DNA from: Verrucomicrobiota bacterium
Lineage (GTDB): Bacteria > Verrucomicrobiota > Verrucomicrobiia > Verrucomicrobiales > DEV007
DNA length: 21,487 nt
Direction: 5' to 3'
NCBI GenBank assembly: GCA_020629815.1
Contig: JAHDCN010000019.1
Location: forward strand, 1 to 21,487
Each line of letters starts with the position of its first letter. Position 1 is the first letter of the stretch. This document shows, piece after piece, positions 1-7,897 of the stretch. The notes beneath the pieces were generated by a model. That model had not been told where the DNA came from and did not search any database. It saw only the letters and a program-made list of their open reading frames with translations. The position numbers were made by a program, and so were the translations under genes.

Positions 1-1992
1 TTTCGCCTGATATCACTGAGTATTTCCGGGCAACAGATTGCCACGAACAACCAATTGCCCGTGTGGATTCAGGGTTCGAGAAATCATGGGCTTCGCTATG
101 GCCAGGTAGTTTCCTTTACGGGTCGCTGCTATGCGCTCGAAGAACCACTTTCGCCGGGAGGGTTCGATCCTCGTGTCTTCTTTCATCGGAGTATTAGCGC
201 TCCAGCTCGACTGGTGATCAATCCCGGCGATACATTGGAAATCTCGTCTGACAAAAATCGGGGAAATAGAGTGGTTCAAGTAGCCCTGAGCTCCCGCGAC
301 TGGATGGAAAAAGCGCTCGCCCATAATGTCACAGCAGAACAAGCAACGTATTTGCATATCGTTCAGGCGATGACACTGGGCATGCGGGAGAAATCTCCTG
401 CTGATATCGAGGATCTTTTCAGACTCAGCGGCACCACCCATGTCTTCGCTGTATCCGGGCTTCATGTCGGGGTTGTGGCAGCAGCCCTGCTATTTCTTTG
501 TTCCCTTTTGGGAGTCCCAAGGAAAAAAGCTGTTCTGATTGTGATTCCTCTAATCCTGTTCTATGCGGTTATTACCGGCCTTCGTCCTTCAGCAGTTCGA
601 GCTGCGATTATGCTGAGCGTCGTACTGGCCGCGTTTGCGATCAAAGAGAAACCGAGAGTTCTCAACAGTCTCGGTCTGGCCGGAATTGTTATCGTCCTCT
701 ACGACACACAGCAGATTTTCCTGCCCGGGTTTCAACTGAGCTTTGCGGTCCTCTTTGCTATAGCTCTTCTGGTTCGTTGGTTGCGGGATCGGTTTCACGA
801 ACCATTTGCCATCGATGAATTCCTACCACGAAAATTCACTCCCAAGTGGCGACTTTTGACCGACTCGTTTACCCGGAAGTTTGCAGAAGGGCTGTCGCTT
901 TCATTGGCAGCATGGATCGGATCCGCCGGCCTTTTGCTCTGGCACTTCCAGGGAATTTCGTTGATTGGAATTCCGGCCAATCTGATCATGGTCACTCTGG
1001 CAGCCGTGATTGTCTGGGTCGCGGGAGTATCGATACTATCCTTCGGTGTTTCCGCCACATGGTTAACTACCCTTTCCAATCAACTCAACATTTGGCTGGC
1101 ATCTTTATTGACGAGCCTCGCCGGTTTCTTCTCCAGTTTTCCGGGAAGCTACTTCCAATCGGGAGCAATGAGCGATACGCGCTCCAAGAGTCCAGTTGAA
1201 ATTACGGTGACCGGATTTGGGGGCGAATCATCTTCCCTCCTAAAACTCGAAAACGACAAATATTGGCTGATCGATTCAGGCGGCAGCGGAACCTACCGAT
1301 GGCAGATGCTGCCACTCATGCGAAATCAGGGAATCAACCAGCTCGAGGGAATTATCCTTTCTCACGGTGATCAGGCACATATCGGCATGGTTCCAGCAGC
1401 CATAACGCAATTTCGACCCAAACTGCTTATAAAAAGCCCCCTGCCATTTAAGGCAAGAGTCGCACCCCAAATTCGTGCGCTTGCCGCGCAAAAGGAGATC
1501 ACCACATTGACCGCTTCTGACGGAAACATTTTACGCCCGGCCAAAAATGTGGAATGGCGCACTCTCTACCCGCCGAAAGACAAAGAGCCGGCCGGGTCAT
1601 TGGCCGACGATCAATGTCTCGTTGGCAAACTTCATTACCAGAGCTGGAGAATCCTTTTCACATTCGACTCCGGATTCGCGACCGAGAAATCCTTGCTCGA
1701 TAGCGGCGTCGATCTGTCAGCTGACATCTGGATTCGTGGACAGCATTCCGATTCCCCTTCCGGCCTCGAGGAATTCGTTCAGGCAGTAAATCCCCAGGCC
1801 ATTCTCTCCTCGAACGGTGCCTACCCCGCTTTCGAGCAACTTTCGGAAAACTGGATTTCACGAATCGAAGATCGGGGAATCAGTCTTTTCGACATATCTG
1901 CATCCGGCAGCGTACGGATCGATCTGAATTCCAAGACGGCGACCCTTACCTCCTACCGCCACCCCACGGTTCCTCTGATTCTGAAAAAATGA
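1..1992 (+). CDS. comEC: ComEC/Rec2-family DNA internalization protein, 5' end outside window
   Basis: This is the inner-membrane channel that carries single-stranded DNA into the cytoplasm during natural transformation. The frame is open from base 1, so the true start and part of the N-terminal DUF4131/OB-like region lie upstream; the first in-window start codon, TTG at 55, is probably not the real start. The Competence domain is clear: the stretch around bases 420-480 reads as the family motif FAVSGLHVG, a TGLRPSAVRA motif follows near 570-600, and FQLSF near 730. Several hydrophobic helices run to about base 1130. The C-terminal part (from about 1195) is the metallo-beta-lactamase-like domain, but its motifs are eroded: HGDQAH at 1363-1380 in place of the usual HxDxDH, and no good HHG motif near 1740. 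It is followed by an unrelated envelope gene 64 bases downstream. Family assignment is secure; nuclease activity is doubtful. Confidence 0.9.
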   Translation, partial: FRLISLSISGQQIATNNQLPVWIQGSRNHGLRYGQVVSFTGRCYALEEPLSPGGFDPRVFFHRSISAPARLVINPGDTLEISSDKNRGNRVVQVALSSRDWMEKALAHNVTAEQATYLHIVQAMTLGMREKSPADIEDLFRLSGTTHVFAVSGLHVGVVAAALLFLCSLLGVPRKKAVLIVIPLILFYAVITGLRPSAVRAAIMLSVVLAAFAIKEKPRVLNSLGLAGIVIVLYDTQQIFLPGFQLSFAVLFAIALLVRWLRDRFHEPFAIDEFLPRKFTPKWRLLTDSFTRKFAEGLSLSLAAWIGSAGLLLWHFQGISLIGIPANLIMVTLAAVIVWVAGVSILSFGVSATWLTTLSNQLNIWLASLLTSLAGFFSSFPGSYFQSGAMSDTRSKSPVEITVTGFGGESSSLLKLENDKYWLIDSGGSGTYRWQMLPLMRNQGINQLEGIILSHGDQAHIGMVPAAITQFRPKLLIKSPLPFKARVAPQIRALAAQKEITTLTASDGNILRPAKNVEWRTLYPPKDKEPAGSLADDQCLVGKLHYQSWRILFTFDSGFATEKSLLDSGVDLSADIWIRGQHSDSPSGLEEFVQAVNPQAILSSNGAYPAFEQLSENWISRIEDRGISLFDISASGSVRIDLNSKTATLTSYRHPTVPLILKK

Positions 1993-2056
1993 CCGATTTT
2001 TGCTGTGACTTCGATACCCTGGATTGCTAGTCTCAAAACTACGAAACACAGAACTT

Positions 2057-4222
2057 ATGAAACACACCCCTCATCTTCTCACTGTCATTGGCGCAATCTT
2101 TATCGCCGTGTCTCTGCCGGTCTACGCAGCGCCAAAAAAGACCAAACAAAAGCCACGACCAAAGGCTGAAAAGAAAGCAGAACCTGCCTGTGAGGAATGC
2201 ACCAAGTCGCGTGAAATCATTTCCACCAAAACGACAGATCTGGAAGGCTTACAAAAGCAAATCACCGGATTGAAAGCGCTTCAGAAAAAAACCCACGAAC
2301 AAAACCTGGCCGCCAAGAAAGCTCTCGATCTCCGCTCAGAAAATCTGGAAAAGTTGTATCAACTCTTGAAACAACAGCAGACTGATTCCACGCGCGCTGC
2401 GGAACAGATGGCAAAACAACGGCAGGCAGAGACGGCGGCCCTCGAGGGATTGGTAAAGGAACTGGAAAGCGTCAAAAAGGTCGAGATCAAGGAAATCGAG
2501 AAAGGGGACTGCGAAAATCACGGGAAACTGGAAGTCGCCGAGAAAGAGTTGGGAAAACTGAAGAGCGAATTGGCAAAAGCACAAAAAGATCTGAAGACGG
2601 CTAAAACAGAAGCGGTCGCTCATGCCCGGCAGTTGACCGATCTGAAAGAGAAGCAGAAAGAAATGGCAGACAATGCCAAGGCGATGGCAGACCTCCAGGC
2701 AAAAGAGAAAAACCTGCAGAGTGCCAACAAGGCACAGAAAGTGGAGCTCGATAAGTTGGTGGCCGCATTTGCCCAATCCACCAAGATGGAGAAAGAGGCA
2801 ATTGCCAAAGCTGACACTCTCTCAGCCACGCACAAAAAGACTCAAGAGGAGCTTACCAAATCCAAAACAGAGTTGGATAAAGCATCCAAAACGATTAGCG
2901 AGAAAGACAAGCAACTTTCAGCCGGAAAAGCCGAATTGGTACAGGTCATTCGAGAGCGGGATCTGCTGAAAAAGAATCTGGAAGCCGCAAAAACTGTAGC
3001 CCCGAAGGCCATGAAGAGCGACTACCCCGCACTGCAGAAAGCCGCGGACAGCATGAAAGCCTATTGGGCAAAACAGGCAGATGAGCTGGCCCGACTGCAA
3101 AGTGTAGAGAAAACAGGAAACGATAAGCTAGCCAAACTCGAACTGGCCAATCGCAAACTCAGTGATCAACTAAAAGCAAAAGAGGCAGAGCTGAAAAAAG
3201 CAATGACGGCTCAGCCTGCGAAGCCTGCAAACAAACCAGCAAATCGCAAGCAGGTCACCGAGCTGACAGCAAAACTCAAAGCTGCAGAGGAAACCATCGC
3301 TGCTCGCGACAAGGAAATGACTCTCGCGAAAGAAAAGGCTCTCATTGCAGAAAAAGAGATCAGTGAGTCTGCAAAAAAACTGAAAGCAGCGGAATCCAGG
3401 CTGCAGACAAAAATGGCTGATCTTTCGAAAAAGGAAAAAGCTCTGGAAGCCGAAGTTCAGAAAATGAAAGCCGACCGCGGAGATTATGGGAAAAAAATGG
3501 AAACCCTAAGTCTTGCTCAAAAGAAATCGGCCACGGAAATCCTCTCGTTAACCAAGGCGAAAGATGATCAATCCACGAAGAATATCGCGCTCTCTGCAAA
3601 GCTAAAAGAGCAGACCATGGAACTTGCCATGCTCGCAAAAGAAAAAGACTCCCTACAAGGCAAGGTAGACAGAATGCAGAAAGACTTCACAGATTTGCAA
3701 AAAAAGTCGGGCGAGAAAGACAAGTCCCTGGCATCGATGCGCGAGGAATTGGACTCAGCAAAGAATGACCTTTCCAAAGGAGCCGACGCTATGAAAGAGC
3801 TGGCAACCACTAAGAAAGAAAATGCCAAACTCTCGAAGCAACTGGCCGAAGCACAGCCCAAGATTAATGCTGCACAGGAAGTCCTCTACAAAATCGAACC
3901 GGTCTACTTTGATTCCAACACCACCAATTTCGATTCCATTCAGCAGGCACGTGTTTTGGCTCAGGTTACCCATATTACACGCATCTTTCCCAAAGCGCGT
4001 TTCGTCGTGACTGGCCATACAGACAGCCGAGGACAATCGGACGCGAATGTAAAACTGAGCGAAGACAGGGCCGCAAATTTTGTGGAATACCTGGTCAAAA
4101 ACGGTTTGAAACCCGAATTGTTCGATAGCGAAGGCAAGGGCGAGTCTGAGCCTACCGGCGACAACAGCATTGCCGAAGGTCGGGCGTTGAATCGACGTGT
4201 TGAGGTTCGCGTCCTTAAATAG
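2057..4222 (+). CDS. Secreted coiled-coil protein with C-terminal OmpA peptidoglycan-binding domain
   Basis: The ATG at 2057 gives 721 residues with a Sec signal peptide (basic MKHTP, hydrophobic core, likely cut after VYA at residue 24). A TTG 33 bases upstream is in frame but would bury the signal. Residues about 50-600 are Lys/Glu/Ala-rich heptad-like sequence, almost certainly a long coiled coil with one Pro-rich break near 405. Residues about 611-721 form an OmpA domain: YFDSNTTNF strand, TGHTDSRG near 652, LSEDRAANFVEYL, and the closing ALNRRVEV near 709-716; the conserved Asp and Arg that grip diaminopimelate are present. A CxxC pair (C45, C48) sits just after the signal. I infer a periplasmic or outer-membrane-associated rod tethering the envelope to peptidoglycan. 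There is no obvious beta-barrel or lipobox. Exact role unknown. Confidence 0.88.
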   Translation: MKHTPHLLTVIGAIFIAVSLPVYAAPKKTKQKPRPKAEKKAEPACEECTKSREIISTKTTDLEGLQKQITGLKALQKKTHEQNLAAKKALDLRSENLEKLYQLLKQQQTDSTRAAEQMAKQRQAETAALEGLVKELESVKKVEIKEIEKGDCENHGKLEVAEKELGKLKSELAKAQKDLKTAKTEAVAHARQLTDLKEKQKEMADNAKAMADLQAKEKNLQSANKAQKVELDKLVAAFAQSTKMEKEAIAKADTLSATHKKTQEELTKSKTELDKASKTISEKDKQLSAGKAELVQVIRERDLLKKNLEAAKTVAPKAMKSDYPALQKAADSMKAYWAKQADELARLQSVEKTGNDKLAKLELANRKLSDQLKAKEAELKKAMTAQPAKPANKPANRKQVTELTAKLKAAEETIAARDKEMTLAKEKALIAEKEISESAKKLKAAESRLQTKMADLSKKEKALEAEVQKMKADRGDYGKKMETLSLAQKKSATEILSLTKAKDDQSTKNIALSAKLKEQTMELAMLAKEKDSLQGKVDRMQKDFTDLQKKSGEKDKSLASMREELDSAKNDLSKGADAMKELATTKKENAKLSKQLAEAQPKINAAQEVLYKIEPVYFDSNTTNFDSIQQARVLAQVTHITRIFPKARFVVTGHTDSRGQSDANVKLSEDRAANFVEYLVKNGLKPELFDSEGKGESEPTGDNSIAEGRALNRRVEVRVLK

Positions 4223-4224
4223 GG

Positions 4225-4246
4225 TTTCGTTTTTCGACGAAATTTT
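4225..4246 (+). terminator. Weak hairpin plus T-run after the OmpA-like gene
   Basis: Starting three bases after the TAG stop, TTTCGT (4225-4230) and ACGAAA (4237-4242) form a perfect 6-bp stem with a 6-base loop, followed at once by TTTTCT. The shape is that of an intrinsic terminator, but the stem has only two G-C pairs, so it may be leaky or fortuitous. If real, fucU needs its own promoter. Confidence 0.3.
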
Positions 4247-4279
4247 CTATCAAATTCCCTGAGCAGCCGTTTGAATGGC

Positions 4280-4708
4280 ATGCTCAAGGGAATTTCGCCT
4301 CTCCTGAGCCCGGAACTGCTCGCGATACTCTGCAAAATGGGACATGGGGATACCATCGTCCTTGCAGATGCGCATTTCCCGGGCCACTCCACCAATGCCA
4401 ACACGCTCAGAGCAGATGGATTGGAAATCCCCGACCTTCTGGATGCAATCCTCCCGCTTTTGGAACTCGATTCCTACGTCGAGCATCCCATGAATATGAT
4501 GGCACCGGTGGAAGGTGATCAAGCCGACCCTTCTGTCGAAGCCAGATATTGCGAAGTCGCAGAAAAGCACGGTTCATCCAGTCCAATTGGAAAGCTGGAG
4601 CGCTTTGCCTTCTATGAGGCCGCAAAAGGCGCTTTCGCTGTCGTAATGACCGGTGACACAGCCAAATACGGCAACCTGATGCTTACCAAAGGAGTCACAC
4701 CTTCTTAA
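4280..4708 (+). CDS. fucU: L-fucose mutarotase (RbsD/FucU family)
   Basis: The enzyme interconverts alpha and beta anomers of L-fucose, feeding the isomerase or epimerase of fucose catabolism; it acts as a cytoplasmic oligomer. The protein is 142 residues, close to the 140 of E. coli FucU, and is alignable by memory along its length: MLKGISPLLSPELL at the start, MGHGD with the conserved His22, DAHFP at 30-34, RADG, an ELDSY motif, RFAFYE, and AKYGN near the end. I chose ATG 4280 because it matches the family start exactly; a TTG nine bases upstream is unlikely. No Shine-Dalgarno is visible. No other fucose gene (permease, isomerase, kinase, aldolase, fucosidase) is in the window, so it is a solitary member here. 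Fucose use would fit marine Verrucomicrobiota, but that is inference. Confidence 0.93.
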   Translation: MLKGISPLLSPELLAILCKMGHGDTIVLADAHFPGHSTNANTLRADGLEIPDLLDAILPLLELDSYVEHPMNMMAPVEGDQADPSVEARYCEVAEKHGSSSPIGKLERFAFYEAAKGAFAVVMTGDTAKYGNLMLTKGVTPS

Positions 4709-4742
4709 TTTCCATGAATGAAAGAAAATCTGGAAAAATTAA

Positions 4743-4771
4743 CTTTTAAGTTTACTAAATACTGCTATAAT
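4743..4771 (+). promoter_or_regulatory. Sigma-70-like promoter with perfect extended -10
   Basis: TGCTATAAT at 4763-4771 is a perfect extended -10 element. Seventeen bases before the hexamer is CTTTTA (4743-4748), a poor -35, as expected for extended -10 promoters. The surrounding line 4741-4800 is only 27% G+C (16 of 60). Transcription would begin near 4778, inside the long open frame that starts at 4718, which argues that the downstream gene starts at ATG 4847, not 4718. Confidence 0.6.
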
Positions 4772-4846
4772 TACCATAGAGTAAAATTGCCTACAAATGG
4801 GTTGACCAGATGGGTGATTTTCGCTAATGGAAACGGGACCGCTTCG

Positions 4847-5773
4847 ATGGAAAAGGGAACAGGACAGAAAAAAGCACTTCCGATTGCAGGTGTCAGCCTG
4901 ATCTTGGCAACTGTTTTGCCAAGCTGCACTCCCAGCAGCAGCCTGACCAGCAAGGTGAATACCGCAGCAAAAACCGGGCCGCTGGTTGCTCTTCCTGTCG
5001 AAATGGAAGAAGGAAAGAAATCTGCGATCAGAGTTTCTGTGGCAGAGTCTGCCCAGAAAGTTCTGGAGTCAGAGGTAGTAGTTGAAGCTCCTCCTGTCCA
5101 AAAAGTGGACACTCCACCGACACCACCAGCTCCGGCCCCAGTAGAAAAGCCGCGAGTTGTTGATCCGGAACCTGTATCCTCTTCGAGCTCCCCGATCGTT
5201 CTGGCTTCTGCGAATTCCAGCTCGTACTCGCCCGGCAGTTCGTTCAACGTAGCTCCGTCTACAAAACCAAGTCTTTCCGAGACACTCCGCCCAACAATGG
5301 TTCCACCGGGCGGCGTGATGATGGTTCGCACCACAGCCTACTGTCACAAAGAAGCTGACAGTCTACCCTACGGGAAATTGAACGCGGCTGGGACGGAGCT
5401 CAAATACGGTGGCCTGATTCGAAGCGCTGCTGCAGACTGGTCAAGATATCCGGTTGGAACTCGCTTCCGCATTACCGGGATGCCTTACGAATTTGTGGTC
5501 GATGACTACGGTTCCGCTCTGGTGGGAACCAACACGATCGATATTTACAAGCCCACCTTCGCGGCGATGAACGCCTGGGGTGTTCGCAATGTGCCGATTC
5601 AGGTTATCGAATGGGGTAGCTTCGAAGTTAGCCATCGAATTCTGGATGGCCGCAAACATGTTCCTCACGCCAATCACGTGCGCACTATGCTTCGTGAGAT
5701 CGAGCGCAAAGCTGCTGCCTCTGCTGCCTACGAGCGCGCAGAACAGCTGGAGATGCTTAACACACGGGCGTAG
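4847..5773 (+). CDS. Putative lipoprotein with 3D (Asp-Asp-Asp) double-psi barrel domain
   Basis: The ATG at 4847 gives 308 residues. The open frame extends up to an ATG at 4718, but that stretch is AT-rich, holds a promoter, and would bury the export signal. Residues 1-27 are a basic start, a hydrophobic stretch and LPSC, an imperfect lipobox with Cys27. Residues about 80-155 are Pro/Ser-rich linker. Residues about 157-260 are a 3D domain: VRTTAYC, PVGTRFRI, VVDDYGSALVG with D219 and D220, then IDIYKP with D232, and the closing WGVRNVPIQVIEWG. This fold is shared with MltA and RlpA-type lytic transglycosylases, so action on peptidoglycan in the periplasm is likely but unproven. A charged helix (about 280-308) ends the protein. 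It is expected to be transcribed from its own promoter just upstream. Confidence 0.85.
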   Translation: MEKGTGQKKALPIAGVSLILATVLPSCTPSSSLTSKVNTAAKTGPLVALPVEMEEGKKSAIRVSVAESAQKVLESEVVVEAPPVQKVDTPPTPPAPAPVEKPRVVDPEPVSSSSSPIVLASANSSSYSPGSSFNVAPSTKPSLSETLRPTMVPPGGVMMVRTTAYCHKEADSLPYGKLNAAGTELKYGGLIRSAAADWSRYPVGTRFRITGMPYEFVVDDYGSALVGTNTIDIYKPTFAAMNAWGVRNVPIQVIEWGSFEVSHRILDGRKHVPHANHVRTMLREIERKAAASAAYERAEQLEMLNTRA

Positions 5774-5783
5774 TTTCGACGCC
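5767..5783 (+). terminator. Hairpin overlapping the stop codon of the 3D lipoprotein gene
   Basis: GGCGT (5767-5771) and ACGCC (5779-5783) form a 5-bp GC-rich stem with a 7-base loop that contains most of the TAG stop. A short T-run (TTTT, 5789-5792) follows five bases later. It could end transcription before nth, but the gap between stem and T-run is larger than usual. Confidence 0.3.
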
Positions 5784-5872
5784 TGCGGTTTTCCCTTTCA
5801 TAGGATCAGTGTGGAAACTTTTGATCTCCCAGTGGAGGAGGTTAAGAAAAGGGGTTAAGTGAAGCTTTTCCC

Positions 5873-6526
5873 ATGACCAAAAAGGAACGCGCTGACTTTG
5901 TAGCAAAGAAACTGGCTGAGCTGTATCCGGAAACACCGATCCCGCTGGATCACAAAGATCCCTACACGCTGCTGATAGCCGTACTCCTTTCCGCTCAATG
6001 TACAGACGAGCGGGTTAATAAGATCACGCCGGATCTGTTTGCATTGGCGGACAATCCCGCTGATATGGCCAAACAGCCAGTGGAGAAGATTCAGGAGATC
6101 ATTCGACCCTGTGGCTTGTCTCCCCAAAAATCGAAAGCGATTTCCGGACTCTCCAAGATCTTGATCGAGAAACACAACGGTGAGGTCCCGCAGAATTTCC
6201 CCGACCTCGAAGAGCTTCCCGGGGTCGGCCACAAGACAGCATCCGTAGTAATGAGCCAGGCGTTTGGGGTCCCTGCATTTCCAGTCGATACCCACATTCA
6301 TCGCCTCGCCCAGCGCTGGAAGCTGACCAACGGAAAAAACGTCACCCAGACGGAGAAAGATCTAAAGCGTTGCTTCCCCGAAGAGCAGTGGAATGCCTTG
6401 CACCTGCAGATCATTTTCTACGGACGCGAGCACTGCACCGCGCGCGGGTGCGACGGCACCGTTTGCGGAATCTGCCGGGCTCTTTATCCGGATCGGAAGC
6501 GGGCGGTAAAAACGAAAAAAGCCTGA
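5873..6526 (+). CDS. nth: Endonuclease III-family DNA glycosylase/AP lyase with atypical Fe-S cysteines
   Basis: This base-excision repair enzyme removes oxidized pyrimidines and cuts the abasic site. At 217 residues it has the usual length. The helix-hairpin-helix [12 protein letters not shown] (115-126) supplies the catalytic Lys121, and FPVDTHIHR supplies Asp139. N-terminal [12 protein letters not shown] is also typical. The C-terminal cluster region differs: the cysteines are C188, C193, C198 and C201 (spacing x4, x4, x2), against the family's Cx6Cx2Cx5C, and there is no cysteine after 201. The N-terminal start is fixed by an in-frame stop about 30 bases upstream; no Shine-Dalgarno sits close to the ATG, although GGAGGAGG occurs some 30 bases before it. 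argG follows after 52 bases. Confidence 0.92.
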   Translation: MTKKERADFVAKKLAELYPETPIPLDHKDPYTLLIAVLLSAQCTDERVNKITPDLFALADNPADMAKQPVEKIQEIIRPCGLSPQKSKAISGLSKILIEKHNGEVPQNFPDLEELPGVGHKTASVVMSQAFGVPAFPVDTHIHRLAQRWKLTNGKNVTQTEKDLKRCFPEEQWNALHLQIIFYGREHCTARGCDGTVCGICRALYPDRKRAVKTKKA

Positions 6527-6537
6527 CTATTCCTCCG

Positions 6538-6565
6538 TTGCGAAGCGATCGGCTTCGGCTACACT
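6538..6565 (+). promoter_or_regulatory. Candidate argG promoter with an internal inverted repeat
   Basis: TTGCGA (6538-6543) and TACACT (6560-6565), 16 bases apart, each match four of six positions of the sigma-70 consensus. Between and overlapping them lies CGAAGC-gatcg-GCTTCG (6541-6557), a perfect 6-bp inverted repeat that could be an operator or a chance hairpin. Transcription from here would start only about 7 bases before the argG ATG. Confidence 0.25.
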
Positions 6566-6578
6566 GTGCGCCGAAATT

Positions 6579-7892
6579 ATGAGCGCCAACGACAAGATTA
6601 ACAAAATCGTAGTAGCCTATTCCGGTGGACTCGACACCTCCGTTCTTTTGACCTGGTTAAAGGAGACCTACAACGCTGAAGTGATCGCCTATTGCGCTGA
6701 TGTCGGCCAACAGGAAGAGCTCGACGGCCTCGAAGAAAAGGCGCTCAACACCGGGGCTTCGAAATGCATTATCGACGACCTCAAAGCCACTTTTGCTAAG
6801 GATTACATCTACCCGATGATTCAGGCCGAAGCGATTTACGAAGGTCAATATCTACTTGGCACCTCCATTGCCCGCCCCTGCATCTCCGAAGGAATGGTTC
6901 GGGTTGCACGTGAATTTGGTGCAGACGCGATTGCCCACGGCGCTACCGGAAAAGGTAATGACCAGGTTCGCTTCGAACTTTCCACTGCTTCACTTGCTCC
7001 TGAGATTGAAATGATCGCCCCTTGGCGTCAGGACCGGTTCCGTGAGCAGTTTCCCGGCCGGGCGGAAATGATCGACTATGCCGCAGCCAACAATATTCCG
7101 GTGCAGGCTTCCGCTTCCAAATCTTACAGCATGGACCGGAATCTCCTGCATATCAGTTTCGAGAGCGGCGTACTGGAAGATTGCTGGTACGATGCGACCA
7201 CCGATGCAGATCGCGACATGTATGTGCTCAGCGTTTCCCCGGAGGAAGCGCCGGATCAGCCGGAATACGTTCAGTTCCTGTTTGAAAAAGGCAACTGTAT
7301 CGGGCTGAAGACAGAAGCACTGGATAGCATCATCGACGAACTTGGCGACGTGACCAAAGAGGGTACAGTCGATGACTATACCCTGTTGAGTCCGTATGGA
7401 GTGATGCGCGTTTTGAATCACCTCGGTGGCAAACACGGCATCGGCCGGATCGACATGGTGGAGAACCGTTTCGTCGGAATGAAGAGCCGGGGCATCTACG
7501 AAACGCCGGGCGGAACGATCTTGATGGCAGCTCACCGTCAGATCGAAAGTCTGACCATGGATCGCGAAGTGATGCGCACCCGTGACACACTGATTCCGAA
7601 ATACGCGGAGTTGGTTTACAATGGGTTCTGGTTTGCTCCCGAGCGGGAAGCGCTGCAGACACTAGTGACACACACTCAGGAAACTGTTTCCGGTGAAGTA
7701 CGGATGAAGCTTTACAAAGGCAACACGATCACGGCGGGACGTCGCTCACCATTGAGCCTGTACGATGAAGACGTGGCTACCATGGAAGGTGGTGCGGAAG
7801 ATGCCTACAACCAAAACGATGCCACCGGCTTCATTCGACTGAATGCGCTGCGCCTGAAAAGCGAAGCGAGACGCCGTGAGCGGACTTCGTAA
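6579..7892 (+). CDS. argG: Argininosuccinate synthase
   Basis: ArgG joins citrulline and aspartate using ATP, the penultimate step of arginine synthesis, in the cytoplasm. The N-terminal ATP-pyrophosphatase P-loop [10 protein letters not shown] (13-22) is intact, as is [13 protein letters not shown] (121-133) that contacts citrulline and aspartate. The stretch [16 protein letters not shown] and the later [12 protein letters not shown] and [16 protein letters not shown] are family signatures. The length, 437 residues, is longer than the roughly 400 of the common form but shows no second domain; the tail is Arg-rich. The ATG at 6579 is the only sensible start, and no Shine-Dalgarno precedes it. 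It ends five bases from the stop of the convergent gene at 7898, leaving no room for a terminator. No other arg gene is present. Confidence 0.97.
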   Translation: MSANDKINKIVVAYSGGLDTSVLLTWLKETYNAEVIAYCADVGQQEELDGLEEKALNTGASKCIIDDLKATFAKDYIYPMIQAEAIYEGQYLLGTSIARPCISEGMVRVAREFGADAIAHGATGKGNDQVRFELSTASLAPEIEMIAPWRQDRFREQFPGRAEMIDYAAANNIPVQASASKSYSMDRNLLHISFESGVLEDCWYDATTDADRDMYVLSVSPEEAPDQPEYVQFLFEKGNCIGLKTEALDSIIDELGDVTKEGTVDDYTLLSPYGVMRVLNHLGGKHGIGRIDMVENRFVGMKSRGIYETPGGTILMAAHRQIESLTMDREVMRTRDTLIPKYAELVYNGFWFAPEREALQTLVTHTQETVSGEVRMKLYKGNTITAGRRSPLSLYDEDVATMEGGAEDAYNQNDATGFIRLNALRLKSEARRRERTS

Positions 7893-7897
7893 GGAAG

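Noticed and set aside
161..174. GGGTTCGATCC resembling a tRNA T-loop
   Set aside because: It is inside the comEC frame, encoding a GGFDP segment, and no acceptor or anticodon stems can be built around it.
4771..5334. 187-residue minus-strand frame opposite the 3D lipoprotein
   Set aside because: Thr/Gly/Ser-rich mirror of the Pro/Ser linker on the plus strand; no motif, and the plus strand has a conserved domain.
5811..5858. 15-codon frame with GTG start before nth, near GGAGGAGG, as a leader peptide
   Set aside because: The GGAGGAGG lies inside the small frame, no start codon is placed to use it, and no attenuator-like alternative hairpins follow.
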